DNA of 64,000 nucleotides from assembly GCA_964420605.1 (NCBI GenBank), contig CAYQUC010000008.1, positions 1-64,000 on the forward strand, written 5' to 3'. Both the position numbers and the translations under genes were made by a program. Source of the DNA: CAYQUC01 sp964420605 (GTDB lineage: Bacteria > Pseudomonadota > Gammaproteobacteria > UBA6429 > Thiohalophilaceae). The notes beneath the pieces are model-generated. The model saw nothing but the letters and a program-made list of their open reading frames with translations, ran no database searches and had not been told where the DNA came from. Positions 9,610 through 19,581 of the stretch are shown piece after piece. How positions within the stretch are numbered: the first letter of the stretch is position 1; each line of letters begins with the position of its first letter.

Positions 9610-10773
9610 TTAATTTTTTATACTAGCATTCTTAAATAAATTTTCAAAACTAAGTTCAACAATAGTGACATCATCATTTTGTGCTCTATCGTCTGTAAAG
9701 TTATTAACATCAAGCAAAATTTGATCGATTGTTTTAGCCTGCGATTTTATTAAAACCGCTTTCAATCTCTCATCACCGTACATTTCATCATTTTCATTAA
9801 ATGCTTCTAATATACCATCGGTGCAACAGTACATTTTCATGTCAGTATTGACAGAATAGGTAGTCACATTTGAATTAAACTTAGCATCGGACCAAACACC
9901 TAATGGCATATGTTCTGATTTAACTGTAATTAGTTCAGTCGATTTTTTATCAACAATATAAGATTCTGGCAATCCACCAGACCATAAACTTACAGTCTTT
10001 GTATTAGGACATACTTGCACAATAAGCGCTGCAAAAAATATTTCTACCGGTAAAATTTTATACAATTTACTATTAACTTCTCGAACAACTTTATCAATTG
10101 GAAAGTCTTTTTCTATTAAACGAAAAAAAATTTCCATAACCGGAATAGAACCAATTGCAGCAGGTAAACCATGACCAGTGAAGTCACCAACTAATACGTA
10201 TAAACAACCAGAAGTGCTTCGCTTACTCAAAAATAAATCACCATTAAATGCCGATACCGGTGAGGTATAAAACTCAACATAATCTGGATCTACATCACAC
10301 ATTTCTTGTCCCCATTCAAAAAAACGTGCTACTAATTTATACTCCTGTTTAACATTATCATTAAACTCCATTAATGCTTTATTTTTAATTTCAAGTTCAT
10401 TGTTTAAATTTATAATACGTTCATGAACTTTTATTTTAGAATATAACAAATCTTTATCAAATGGTTTACTGATGAAATCATCCCCGCCAGAATCCAATGC
10501 GTCTATGATTTCTATATTTTCTTTTAGTGCGGTTAAAAAAATAATGGGGATATACGATGGGCCTGATAACGCTTTGATAATTTTTGCAGACTCCCTACCA
10601 TCCATGTTTGGCATAACAATATCCATTAATATCATATCAGGAGTTTCATTTTTAAATTTTAGAATAGCATCATTACCATCGTATGCCTCAATTACGGTAT
10701 AGTTCCACTTGTGAAGAAAAGACCGCAGTAGTTTAATATTAACTTCAGTATCGTCGACAATAAGAATTTTCAT
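9610..10773 (-). CDS. response regulator with PP2C/SpoIIE-type phosphatase output
   Basis: An N-terminal receiver domain (1-120; acidic pocket VDD, phosphoacceptor D51 in LMDIVMP, KPF at 103-105) is joined by a coiled linker (~120-150) to a RsbU/SpoIIE-like phosphatase domain (~165-380) with the metal-binding GDFTGHG at 196-202 and a C-terminal NDDVTIV. Such proteins dephosphorylate anti-sigma-factor antagonists in partner-switching systems when the receiver is phosphorylated. No antagonist, anti-sigma factor or histidine kinase is next to it, so partners are elsewhere. It is convergent with the CotA-like gene, and its start faces the HDOD gene at 11063. Confidence 0.88.
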   Translation of the reverse strand: MKILIVDDTEVNIKLLRSFLHKWNYTVIEAYDGNDAILKFKNETPDMILMDIVMPNMDGRESAKIIKALSGPSYIPIIFLTALKENIEIIDALDSGGDDFISKPFDKDLLYSKIKVHERIINLNNELEIKNKALMEFNDNVKQEYKLVARFFEWGQEMCDVDPDYVEFYTSPVSAFNGDLFLSKRSTSGCLYVLVGDFTGHGLPAAIGSIPVMEIFFRLIEKDFPIDKVVREVNSKLYKILPVEIFFAALIVQVCPNTKTVSLWSGGLPESYIVDKKSTELITVKSEHMPLGVWSDAKFNSNVTTYSVNTDMKMYCCTDGILEAFNENDEMYGDERLKAVLIKSQAKTIDQILLDVNNFTDDRAQNDDVTIVELSFENLFKNASIKN

Positions 10774-11062
10774 AATTTACTATTTTCTCAAATACAAATT
10801 TACACTACTCAAAAGTTAATTCACCGTTAACAGTTTCTAAAAATACATCAATGTTTACGGCATTTGTAAAGTAACATTATAAATTTACTTGTTTATTGTA
10901 TTGATTAAAACACTCTAACGCACCAATGCCACCACTGTATCGACACGTTAATGACCTTACTTTAGAATATTTTGTGTGAATTTGTCACAGACTAATAGTA
11001 AATAATACTAGTGTAAATTTCATTTGTTTAAGTATAATGAATAGTTTTATTCGGAAATAAAA

Positions 11063-11935
11063 ATGATATTTAATAGTGCTTTACAAAATTTAATCGAAGA
11101 TAATATAGAATTATTTTCTTTGCCGGAAATAGTCATCAGCTTAAATACGTTGCTTAATGATCCGAATTCCACTAACGAACAAATTTCAGATTTAATTTTA
11201 CAAGACGCTCCATTAACAATCCGCTTATTAAAAATTGTTAACAGCCCCTATTATAATTTTTCTTCGCCGATTGAGACCATTACTCAGGCCATAAATATAT
11301 TGGGTACGAAAGAATTAAGTAATTTCGTCATAACTACAAAACTAATAAATAAGTTTAATTACTTACCCATGCAATTAATTTCAATAACCGAATTTTGGCG
11401 GCACAACCTTGCTTGCGCAATTGCAGCTAAAGTAATTTCCAAAGAACTGTCAATTTCAAATTCAGAACAATTGTATATTGCGGGACTCATACACGACATT
11501 GGTAAACTTGTACTATACATATCACAACCTGCGCTATGCGAATCTTTAATTAAAAAAATGAAATCTCGCGGACTTGCCGTTAATCAGCTGGAAGACAAAA
11601 TATTCGGCTACAATCACTCTGACGTGGGTGCCACGTTATTAGCAAAGTGGGGATTATCTAAATTAGTAATACAAACAACACAACTGCATCACGAACCAGA
11701 ACAGAGTAGTGACTACCCAATTGAAGTTGCATTAATTCATCTTTCTAATGGTATTGCCAATTTAATAGAAAAGCCGCTATCGGTAGATGATGCTCTGCCC
11801 ATAAACCAAGCTGTTTGGAAAATACTCGACATCAATAGTAATCAGTTCGTTCATTTAACCAATGAGTCTGAACTAAAATACTCGCAGGTAGCGAGCATGT
11901 TAATTGAGCAACAAGCACCTGCAGAATATGCTTAG
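11063..11935 (+). CDS. HDOD-domain protein
   Basis: The 290-residue protein is nearly all HDOD domain: SLPEI near residue 20, LLKIVNSPYY at 55-64, an HD-like pair H144-D145 in GLIHDIGK, and HHEP near 208. HDOD domains are catalytically uncertain relatives of HD phosphohydrolases that occur in signalling proteins, often with c-di-GMP control. It has no attached receiver or cyclase domain. It is convergent with parA, in the place where parB would normally follow parA. The ATG follows AAATAAAA, without a strong ribosome binding site. Confidence 0.85.
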   Translation: MIFNSALQNLIEDNIELFSLPEIVISLNTLLNDPNSTNEQISDLILQDAPLTIRLLKIVNSPYYNFSSPIETITQAINILGTKELSNFVITTKLINKFNYLPMQLISITEFWRHNLACAIAAKVISKELSISNSEQLYIAGLIHDIGKLVLYISQPALCESLIKKMKSRGLAVNQLEDKIFGYNHSDVGATLLAKWGLSKLVIQTTQLHHEPEQSSDYPIEVALIHLSNGIANLIEKPLSVDDALPINQAVWKILDINSNQFVHLTNESELKYSQVASMLIEQQAPAEYA

Positions 11936-11965
11936 TGATAATAACATTATTTTGAAATACCAAAT

Positions 11966-12748
11966 CTAAGCGGTTGCTGCTAAAGATTCTTCTTTTCGCA
12001 AAATTTCACCTGCTAGTGCTAAATAGGCTAATGAACCACGTGAGGTTTTATCGTAATGCATAATCGGCAAACCATGACTCGGTGCTTCAGCGAGACGTAC
12101 ATTACGGGGGATAATTGTGCGGTATACTTGATCGGGAAAATGCACTAATAATTGTCCCGAAACATCGTTTGCTAAATTGTTTCGTGGATCAAACATGGTG
12201 CGTAACATGCCTTCAACTTTAAGTTTGGGGTTTACTGTTCTGCGGATACCGTCAATGGTATCTAATAACGCCGATAAACCTTCTAAAGCATAATATTCAC
12301 ATTGCATTGGTATCATTACCGATTCAGCAGCAACTAAGGCATTTAGCGTTAACATATTTAATGCAGGAGGACAGTCAATTAATATGTAGTCATAAGCAAG
12401 TCTAATTTCAGATAAGGCTTTACGAAGCGCTTGCTCATTATTCTCACCGGCTTTTAATTCAACTTCTGCTGCAATTAAATCACCGTTAGCGGGTAATAAA
12501 TCATAACCAACTTCGTCGAGTTGTTGAATTAGCTCAAAGGCTTGAACTGTTCCTAATAAAACATCACCCGTGGTAAATTCAATATCATTCTTATTGACAC
12601 CGCTACCCATGGTGGCATTGCCTTGTGGGTCCATGTCAATCAACAATACTTTACGTTTTGTCGCTGACAATGATGCCGCTAAATTAATACAGGTTGTTGT
12701 TTTACCAACGCCACCTTTTTGATTTGTTATTGCTATAATCCTACCCAT
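11966..12748 (-). CDS. parA: chromosome-partitioning ATPase ParA/Soj
   Basis: The 260-residue protein is of the short chromosomal Soj/ParA type. It has the deviant Walker A KGGVGKTT (11-18), LLIDMDPQGNAT (switch/A' region), DYILIDCPPAL (Walker B) and a C-terminal domain with IPRNVRLAEAPSHGLP. It binds DNA nonspecifically in its ATP dimer form and is driven by ParB bound at parS. It lies downstream of rsmG as in most gammaproteobacteria, but parB, which normally follows, is absent: the next gene is a convergent HDOD gene. Matching parS sites do exist inside recF, so ParB is expected elsewhere in the genome (inference). Confidence 0.95.
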   Translation of the reverse strand: MGRIIAITNQKGGVGKTTTCINLAASLSATKRKVLLIDMDPQGNATMGSGVNKNDIEFTTGDVLLGTVQAFELIQQLDEVGYDLLPANGDLIAAEVELKAGENNEQALRKALSEIRLAYDYILIDCPPALNMLTLNALVAAESVMIPMQCEYYALEGLSALLDTIDGIRRTVNPKLKVEGMLRTMFDPRNNLANDVSGQLLVHFPDQVYRTIIPRNVRLAEAPSHGLPIMHYDKTSRGSLAYLALAGEILRKEESLAATA

Positions 12749-12813
12749 GGCGCTCCCCCGAGCTTGTAACTACAAAATAATATTGTGATACTTTACACTA
12801 AATTCTTTTAAAT

Positions 12814-13440
12814 TTATTTTGAGGTCATGGTGATGAGGTGTCGTTGACCTTCCACATTAGGCACATTCAGAGTTAATGATTTTATCGTGTACTCTGGTTC
12901 TAATTCCGTTATTTCTTCGAGTGGAATTATGCCCTTCATGGCAAGATACTCCGTCTTAATCGTTGCTAAATGACAGGTACTCTTGATAAATGCTTGTAAG
13001 TTAGTATAGGCTCTACTGACTATTTGATCAAAATTTGTTTCATATTCGAATGATTCTGCTCGAACATGCTCAACCGCCACATTATTGAGCTTAAGCTCAG
13101 TCACGGCCTGTTTTAAAAAACGTGTTTTTTTGCTATTGCTGTCAATCAATACAAATTGCTTATCAGGCATGCATACCGCCAGTACAATTCCGGGTAAGCC
13201 GCCACCAGAACCTACATCTAGCACTGTCTTGCCTTTAATATACGGTAAAATCGCCAAACTATCCAGTAAGTGAACACTAACCATGGTTTTTTTGTGGCGT
13301 ACAGCAGTTAGATTGTAAATTTTATTCCATTTGTGCAATAACGTCACATATTGAATTAATAACGTTTGAGTCTCACTGTCAACGTTCAAATTGAGAGTGG
13401 TTATACCCTTTTCGAGTACTTTGAGTAATTCTTGGGACAT
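12814..13440 (-). CDS. rsmG: 16S rRNA (guanine527-N7)-methyltransferase RsmG
   Basis: RsmG (GidB) methylates G527 of 16S rRNA with S-adenosylmethionine. The 208-residue length is typical. Visible marks are KWNKIYNLTAVR near 37-48, the SAM-binding LDVGSGGGLPGI at 74-85, and FDQIVSRAYTNL. It sits in the usual place just before parA (65 bases apart). It is separated from mnmG, its usual neighbour, by a DUF302 gene and a likely terminator. Confidence 0.95.
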   Translation of the reverse strand: MSQELLKVLEKGITTLNLNVDSETQTLLIQYVTLLHKWNKIYNLTAVRHKKTMVSVHLLDSLAILPYIKGKTVLDVGSGGGLPGIVLAVCMPDKQFVLIDSNSKKTRFLKQAVTELKLNNVAVEHVRAESFEYETNFDQIVSRAYTNLQAFIKSTCHLATIKTEYLAMKGIIPLEEITELEPEYTIKSLTLNVPNVEGQRHLITMTSK

Positions 13441-13507
13441 TGGGTTAACTCGCGAATTTTATCAGCACGTTAGTGCATATTGGGTAAATAATGTTGTCAT
13501 TAATTAA

Positions 13508-13542
13508 GCTCGTACTAGCCATCAAAAATGGATAATACGAGC
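13508..13542 (-). terminator. probable terminator after the DUF302 gene
   Basis: An inverted repeat GCTCGTA / TACGAGC (13508-13514 and 13536-13542), with further partial pairing inside, lies 20-55 bases after the DUF302 stop on the minus strand. The following minus-strand sequence is only moderately T-rich (TTAATTAATG). Confidence 0.55.
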
Positions 13543-13562
13543 CTAAACAAGTAAGTAAATAC

Positions 13563-14054
13563 TTACTTCGTTGCTATGCCCGTTAATTTTTTAAGTGCGC
13601 CAGACATTTTTGCAACAATTTTACTTCTATCGTTAACACCGTGCCGCTTCGCAATATAAGCTGGATCATTATAAGACAACCATACTTGGCCTTTTGCATC
13701 TTCCCAAGCAAGTGCCTTTAAGGGTAAATCAATTCCGGCGGTTTGTTTGCTAGTAAAAAAGTGTGAACCGAGTTTTGGATTACCAAAAATCAATAGTTCA
13801 GTTTTACGCAATGTGATGCCTACTTTCCGAGCACCAGCATCATGACTCCAGCGCGTTACAATGGTGATGTTTTTCTTTTTTAAGATCGCTTCAAGTTTGT
13901 CTAGTGTTACTTTAACACTGTTGGCGCTTTTGATTGTAATCATACCGGCAACATGTGCTGCTGGCTCATTGTGGTGTCCACCAGCATCTGCTGAGACCAC
14001 GGTGCTAATGCTGAATGTCGTCAGTGCCAAAACTGCGATTAAAAAGTGCTTCAT
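13563..14054 (-). CDS. exported DUF302-domain protein
   Basis: This is a 163-residue protein with a signal peptide (residues 1-22, cut near VVSADA) and a His-rich mature N-terminus (GGHHNEPAAH). The body is a DUF302 domain: LDKLEAILKKKNI, the TRWSHDAGARKVGI segment, TELLIFGNPKLGS and the conserved end LPLKALAWEDAKGQVWLSY. The function of DUF302 is not established; members bind small ligands or haem in some structures (family knowledge, not shown here). It is inserted between mnmG and rsmG in the same orientation. Confidence 0.87.
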   Translation of the reverse strand: MKHFLIAVLALTTFSISTVVSADAGGHHNEPAAHVAGMITIKSANSVKVTLDKLEAILKKKNITIVTRWSHDAGARKVGITLRKTELLIFGNPKLGSHFFTSKQTAGIDLPLKALAWEDAKGQVWLSYNDPAYIAKRHGVNDRSKIVAKMSGALKKLTGIATK

Positions 14055-14180
14055 AAAATCTCCAAATTTATTTTTAATATTAATATCGTTATTCCAAATT
14101 GCTACATACGATTAACACCATTAATGCAGCATTAAATTGACTTTGTATTTACTCATTATATCATTGTTGTTATAGATTGT

Positions 14181-16085
14181 TTAGGCACGCTTTCGTTCCT
14201 TATTTTTTGTGGATTTTTTTAAATACACTAATAAGATGGCGATTGCAGCAGGTGTCATTCCTGATATTCGTGATGCCTGACCAATTGAACTGGGTTGAAT
14301 TCGGTTAAGTTTTTCGCAAATTTCCGACGACAAACCATTTACCTCGGCATAGTCCATTTTTTGCGGTAATGCGGTGTCTTCGTTACGACGTTGTTTATCA
14401 ATTTCTTTTTGCTGACGCTCGATATAACCCGAGTACTTAACCTGAATTTCAATTTGCTCGATAACCGCTGCATCAGTTTCAGCTGCACCGGTTTTGATGT
14501 AGTTACTAAACTGTATCAATTGCTCATAGCGCACTTCAGGACGGCGTAACAAGTCCAATAAATGACTTTCACGTTGCAGTTCTTTACCAATTGCGGCATT
14601 GGCTTCCCCCTTGGACAGATCTTCAGGGCGCACCCAAATTGAAGTTAAACGTGCAGTTTCTGCAGCAACTTTTGCTCTTTTTGTGTCGAACTTCGCCCAA
14701 CGTGTATCATCGACCAAACCCATGTTACGTCCAATTTCGGTTAATCTGAGATCCGCATTGTCTTCTCGAAGTGATAAACGGTATTCAGCCCGACTGGTAA
14801 ACATGCGGTATGGCTCGAGTGTGCCACGTGTGATTAAATCGTCAACCAATACCCCTAGATATGCTTGGTCGCGTCGCGGACACCAGGCATCACGCTCTTT
14901 GACTAACCGTGCCGCATTTAAACCAGCAAGTAATCCTTGTGCCACAGCTTCTTCATAACCTGTAGTGCCGTTTATTTGTCCCGCAAAAAAGAGTCCATCC
15001 ATGTGCTTGGTTTCTAACGAGGGTTTTAAATCACGTGGATCAAAATAATCATATTCAATAGCATAACCCGGTCGAGTAATATGCGCGTTTTCAAAACCTT
15101 TCATGCTACGTACTAAATCCAGTTGCACATCAAATGGCAAGCTGGTTGAAATGCCGTTGGGATAAATTTCGTTAGTTGTTAAACCTTCGGGTTCAATAAA
15201 AATTTGATGTGAATCTTTATCAGCAAAACGCGTCACCTTGTCTTCAATCGATGGACAGTAACGCGGACCAACACCATCGATGGCTCCGGTATACAGCGGC
15301 GATCGATCCATGCCGGCACGAATAATGTCATGGGTGTTTGCATTAGTATGCGTGATATAACAAGGCACTTGCTGCGGATGATCTGCAACTTCTCCGATAA
15401 AGGAAAAAACCGGCGTTGGATCATCACCAGGTTGTGCCACCAAACCACTATAATCAATGGTGTTTCCGTCGATACGTGGTGGTGTACCGGTTTTTAAGCG
15501 ATCAACCGTAAATGGTAATTCACGAAGCCGTTTTGATAAAGCATTCGATGGCGGATCACCAGCGCGTCCACCTTCAAAATTTTTAAGACCAATGTGTATC
15601 AGACCACCTAAGAACGTTCCAACTGTCAACACCACGGCGCGCGCTGAAAACCGTAAGCCCATCTGTGTTACCACACCAGTCACCGCGCCATTATCAACAA
15701 TTAAATCATCGACTGATTGTTGAAACAACGTTAAGTTTTCTGTATTTTCGAGCACCGTGCGTACTGCGTGTTTGTATAAAATCCGATCCGCCTGCGCACG
15801 TGTTGCTCGAACCGCCGGACCTTTACGTGAATTTAAAATTCGAAATTGGATTCCCGCTTGATCTGCCGCACGTGCCATCAAGCCACCCAGTGCATCAATT
15901 TCTTTTACTAAATGTCCTTTGCCAATACCACCAATCGCAGGGTTACAGCTCATTTGACCTAGCGTCTCAATGTTATGGGTTAATAATAAAGTTGAGGCAC
16001 CCGTACGCGCTGAAGCCAAGGCGGCTTCGGTACCAGCATGACCACCACCCACTATAATGACATCAAAATTTTGAGGAAATTGCAT
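14181..16085 (-). CDS. mnmG: tRNA uridine-5-carboxymethylaminomethyl modification enzyme MnmG
   Basis: MnmG (GidA) is the FAD-dependent partner of MnmE in making cmnm5U/mnm5U at the wobble position of several tRNAs. The 634-residue length is usual. The FAD Rossmann motif GGGHAGTEAALA starts at 13; SCNPAIGGIGKGHL, RRPEVRYEQL and the C-terminal GMTPAAIAILLVYLKK are present. Its partner mnmE lies more than 9 kb away at 25367 in the same orientation; the two are commonly adjacent in this origin block. Confidence 0.97.
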   Translation of the reverse strand: MQFPQNFDVIIVGGGHAGTEAALASARTGASTLLLTHNIETLGQMSCNPAIGGIGKGHLVKEIDALGGLMARAADQAGIQFRILNSRKGPAVRATRAQADRILYKHAVRTVLENTENLTLFQQSVDDLIVDNGAVTGVVTQMGLRFSARAVVLTVGTFLGGLIHIGLKNFEGGRAGDPPSNALSKRLRELPFTVDRLKTGTPPRIDGNTIDYSGLVAQPGDDPTPVFSFIGEVADHPQQVPCYITHTNANTHDIIRAGMDRSPLYTGAIDGVGPRYCPSIEDKVTRFADKDSHQIFIEPEGLTTNEIYPNGISTSLPFDVQLDLVRSMKGFENAHITRPGYAIEYDYFDPRDLKPSLETKHMDGLFFAGQINGTTGYEEAVAQGLLAGLNAARLVKERDAWCPRRDQAYLGVLVDDLITRGTLEPYRMFTSRAEYRLSLREDNADLRLTEIGRNMGLVDDTRWAKFDTKRAKVAAETARLTSIWVRPEDLSKGEANAAIGKELQRESHLLDLLRRPEVRYEQLIQFSNYIKTGAAETDAAVIEQIEIQVKYSGYIERQQKEIDKQRRNEDTALPQKMDYAEVNGLSSEICEKLNRIQPSSIGQASRISGMTPAAIAILLVYLKKSTKNKERKRA

Positions 16086-16291
16086 ATTCTACCAATTTAA
16101 ATTTTCGTTCTAACCCATTATTTGTAAGGCTAAATAGCATTTAGAAAGCGTTATTATATCGTGTCGACAGTGTAAACGCGTATAAATGTACAAATATTAA
16201 GCATAAATTACAGAATTAGCTAAAATAATTAAATTTTTTGCTGATTTGCCGATAAAACTACACATGAATCAGCCTGATAATATGAATTAAC

Positions 16292-17521
16292 ATGATCGAC
16301 GTTAAGACACTTTTAGCTATCAATGACTTTAATTCGCTCGGTGATGTTGCGTTAATTGACATTGCCTCCAATTCTGAAATTGTGTTGAGTAAAAAGGGCA
16401 AAACATTTAATGCTCAAGATACCGCAAGCACTAAATTATATTTACTCGAGGGTGAAATGGAGGTTCGCGGCATTGAAATTAGCGATAAAACCATTTTAGA
16501 AAATACCAAACGCGCGCAACAACCAGTGTTCCGTTTTCACTCACCCGGGCTAGATGCTACTTGCCTTAAAGACTGCGTGTTGTTATCGATCGTGACACAG
16601 ACCGTCAATAAATACGTGGAAACGATTAAAGAATCAAGCGGGATGTACATCGATACAATAAAGATCGATGCTCTAAAAAGCTCAGGCAATGATATAGTTC
16701 AAGAGATAACAGAACGCTTTAATAGCAAAGATTTTAATTTACCTAGCCTTCCAGAAATGGCATTACACGTAAATAAAGCATTAGAAGATGAATCGATCAA
16801 TATGAACGTTTTATCGAGTACCTTACAATCTGATCCAGCTATCACGGCCAGAATTATTCAAGTATCCAATAGTCCATTATTTCGAACCGAGCAAACCATT
16901 GACAGCTTACAAACGGCCATTACCCGTATGGGTTTAGAAGCCGTTCGTTCTATTGTTGTCAGTGTGGTGTTACGCGATATGTTTCACCCTGAAACGGTAT
17001 TAATAAAAAAAACCATGAGACGCTATTACGAGCACAGTATTCGCATTGGGGTAATCTGTTATGTGCTTGCAAAACGCTGCCCGAATTTTGACCCTGACCG
17101 AGCTTTTCTGGCCGGGTTATTACACGACATCGGTGTGATACCACTGCTGGTGATCGCCGATAAACACAAGGAATTATCAACCAGTGCCGGAAATCTTGAT
17201 TCTGTTTTAAGTGATTTAAAAGGAACAGTCGGCAGTGTTTTATTACGTCAATGGGATTTTAATCTTTCGTATGCAATAACAGCAGAACAAGCATATACCT
17301 GGGATCGTGAATCATCTGACACTCCCGATTACTGTGATTTAGTGCAGGTCGCGTTATTACATTCCAATTTAGTTGGAGGAGAAAAAATAAACGGCCCTGC
17401 GCTAACCGAACTAGGCGCTTTTAAACGTATAAAACTCGGTGATACTGATCCCGCTAAAGACATTCAAAAATTAACGGAGCTTAGTAATCGAATAAAAGAA
17501 ATGATGCACAATCTAGGATAA
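16292..17521 (+). CDS. HDOD protein with an N-terminal cyclic-nucleotide-binding-like region
   Basis: The first ~105 residues look like a degraded effector (cNMP-binding) jelly roll: IVLSKKGKTF, a KLYLLEGEMEV segment at 48-58 and VFRFHSPG, without the phosphate-binding cassette. An HDOD domain follows at ~145-340 with PSLPEM 151-156, IIQVSNSPLF 188-197 and H278-D279 in GLLHDIG. It is 409 residues long. The PilZ gene starts eight bases after its stop, so they form an operon. HDOD proteins act in signalling; the N-terminal region suggests ligand or partner control. The catalytic state is unknown. Confidence 0.83.
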   Translation: MIDVKTLLAINDFNSLGDVALIDIASNSEIVLSKKGKTFNAQDTASTKLYLLEGEMEVRGIEISDKTILENTKRAQQPVFRFHSPGLDATCLKDCVLLSIVTQTVNKYVETIKESSGMYIDTIKIDALKSSGNDIVQEITERFNSKDFNLPSLPEMALHVNKALEDESINMNVLSSTLQSDPAITARIIQVSNSPLFRTEQTIDSLQTAITRMGLEAVRSIVVSVVLRDMFHPETVLIKKTMRRYYEHSIRIGVICYVLAKRCPNFDPDRAFLAGLLHDIGVIPLLVIADKHKELSTSAGNLDSVLSDLKGTVGSVLLRQWDFNLSYAITAEQAYTWDRESSDTPDYCDLVQVALLHSNLVGGEKINGPALTELGAFKRIKLGDTDPAKDIQKLTELSNRIKEMMHNLG

Positions 17522-17529
17522 TTAACTTC

Positions 17530-17913
17530 ATGACTCCAGCATCAATTGAAAACCGTGATCATACTCGAGTTAACTTAAAGCGTAAAATATTTATAATTTT
17601 ATCAAGTGGTGAAATGGTTGAAGCCATAATGGTCAACATTTCAAATGGTGGTATCGGTATTGTTTATGCAAACTCATCAATTATTGGCACCAAACTTAAA
17701 GTTATGTTTTCAATTCCTAATGGCGACTCTCCAATCCCGATATCGGTAGCTGTTACAGTTGTGCATATTCATATTAGCCAAGATCAATTTCATATTGGAT
17801 TGAATTTTGAGGAATTGCGCATTATAGACAAAGAAGTAATTTCAAAATACATTGAACAAAAATTAGCTCAAATGAATAAAAACCAACACATATTTAATTT
17901 TGGAAAACTTTAA
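17530..17913 (+). CDS. PilZ-domain c-di-GMP-binding protein
   Basis: A single PilZ domain makes up most of the 127 residues. Both c-di-GMP-binding motifs are visible: RxxxR as RDHTR (R9-R13) and (D/N)xSxxG as N36-I-S38-N-G-G41. The remaining beta-barrel strands (IPISVAVTVVHI, HIGLNFEEL) fit the family. It is likely a c-di-GMP effector or adaptor, cotranscribed with the HDOD gene and facing an EAL phosphodiesterase gene convergently. A helical C-terminal tail (residues 100-127) may mediate partner contact. Confidence 0.87.
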   Translation: MTPASIENRDHTRVNLKRKIFIILSSGEMVEAIMVNISNGGIGIVYANSSIIGTKLKVMFSIPNGDSPIPISVAVTVVHIHISQDQFHIGLNFEELRIIDKEVISKYIEQKLAQMNKNQHIFNFGKL

Positions 17914-17958
17914 AATCATTATTAGTTTAATAACATTATTCTTTTTAAATTGCTAAAA

Positions 17959-19581
17959 TCAAGAATAGTTTTTAATCCATAAAATAACATCTTTTAAACT
18001 AAGCGGTTTACTCAAATAATATCCTTGAGCAATATCACATCGGTATTTATTTAATTCCATTAATGTTTCTTTATTTTCTACACCTTCAGCAGTTACTTTT
18101 AAATTTAGATCGTGTGCTAGGCTTGTCACTGCACGTACTATTATTTGGTTGTTTTCATCTTCTAACATATTCATCACAAAAGATTTGTCAATTTTTAATT
18201 CATTGACATTTAACTGCCTTAAATAATTTAATGAAGAATAACCTGTTCCAAAATCGTCAATCGAAAGTTTAATTCCGATATTACTTAAACGTGATATAAT
18301 CGACAAAACTTGTTCAGTATCGGCAATCAAAGCATTTTCAGTTATTTCAAGTGTTAATATATCAGCATTAATATTCCACGCCGCTAATAATCCTGCGACA
18401 ATTTCAGGAAAAGATTCTGAAGTTAAATCTTTTGCTGTTATATTGACTGATAATTGAATATTCGGTAAAACCTCCGCTAGAAAATGATATTCTTTTAAGG
18501 TACGATTTATCACCCATATGGTAATTTCTTTTATTAATCGACTTTGTTCTGCAACTTCGATAAAAATCTCAGGCGAAATAAATCCTTCTAAGGGATGTGA
18601 CCAACGCATGAGTGCTTCAACACCGACCACAAGATTATTTAGTATATCAACTTTTGGTTGATAAACGATGGATAGTTCATTAGTTGCTAATGCGTGATGT
18701 AAATCAGTCGCGAGTTTTATTTTTTTTGTCGTTTCATTAAAAAAATCTTTATCGTACGCTTCGATAGTACTATTTAATTTTTGAGCTTTATGCATTGCAA
18801 CATCAGCACATTGTAATATTGCATGGGCATCTACTCCATGACGTGGGTACTCTGCAATGCCTGAACAAACAGACACTTCAATTCTCAAATCGGATATAAT
18901 AATAGGATTTTCAAACAGCTCAATAACACTATCGGCCCGAACCCGTGCACTTTTTAACGCAACTTGTGGCAATAATACCGCAAAATCATGATCACTAAAT
19001 TTTGCTATCGTCGCACCAGCACTAAATATATCTTTAAGTTTATCGGCTACTGCTAGTAATAAATGCTCTCCAAACTCATAACCAAGAGCATATCTTAAAT
19101 TTTTAAAATTAATAATATGAAATCGCAACAAACTAAAACAAGAACCAGATTTTTTACATTTTTCTACTTCTTGCTCAATAATTTTATTTAAGTAAATAGA
19201 ATTTGGTAACTGCGTAACAGAATCAAGAAAATTAGTGTTTTTTGATGTCGTTATATTTGAGAGGTATAAATTGTATATCAGCTCATCAGGTGCTTTTACA
19301 ATCTTACACTTAAGAAAAGCATCAACAACGTCATATTCAATGTCTTTATGAATAACCTGGTTATTATGCATATCCAATAAAATCTCATTGATATTTATTG
19401 GAAGAAGCTGTGTTAATTCAGAAGAGCATAAATTTGAAAAAATGGTGTTTAAATAAATATCAGTTGCAGAATTTCGATACAGCACTTCGCCCTTTAAATC
19501 CATGATTAGCACTGGATCAGGATTTATTTCTGACGCTCGACTCAACCATTTAGAGTTTACAGTATCATGAATTTTATTCAC
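17959..19581 (-). CDS. EAL-domain phosphodiesterase with degenerate GGDEF domain
   Basis: The order is a short PAS-like N-terminus (1-110), a GGDEF-fold domain (~115-280) and an EAL domain (~290-535). The GGDEF signature is replaced by SDHDF (196-200), so cyclase activity is not expected; the domain may bind GTP to regulate the EAL. EAL is intact (322-324, VEALMRW), with EITE and DDFGTGYSS. The protein probably degrades c-di-GMP. No transmembrane segment is seen. It is convergent with the PilZ gene, and its start faces the small beta-barrel gene at 19757. Confidence 0.88.
   Translation of the reverse strand: MNKIHDTVNSKWLSRASEINPDPVLIMDLKGEVLYRNSATDIYLNTIFSNLCSSELTQLLPININEILLDMHNNQVIHKDIEYDVVDAFLKCKIVKAPDELIYNLYLSNITTSKNTNFLDSVTQLPNSIYLNKIIEQEVEKCKKSGSCFSLLRFHIINFKNLRYALGYEFGEHLLLAVADKLKDIFSAGATIAKFSDHDFAVLLPQVALKSARVRADSVIELFENPIIISDLRIEVSVCSGIAEYPRHGVDAHAILQCADVAMHKAQKLNSTIEAYDKDFFNETTKKIKLATDLHHALATNELSIVYQPKVDILNNLVVGVEALMRWSHPLEGFISPEIFIEVAEQSRLIKEITIWVINRTLKEYHFLAEVLPNIQLSVNITAKDLTSESFPEIVAGLLAAWNINADILTLEITENALIADTEQVLSIISRLSNIGIKLSIDDFGTGYSSLNYLRQLNVNELKIDKSFVMNMLEDENNQIIVRAVTSLAHDLNLKVTAEGVENKETLMELNKYRCDIAQGYYLSKPLSLKDVILWIKNYS

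Noticed and set aside
11063..11935. ParB at the usual position after parA
   Set aside because: The protein is clearly an HDOD domain in the opposite orientation, without ParB nuclease-like or HTH motifs.
15027..15042. parS-like TCACGTGGA in mnmG
   Set aside because: Four of 16 positions differ from the parS consensus; only the CACGTG core and near flanks match.
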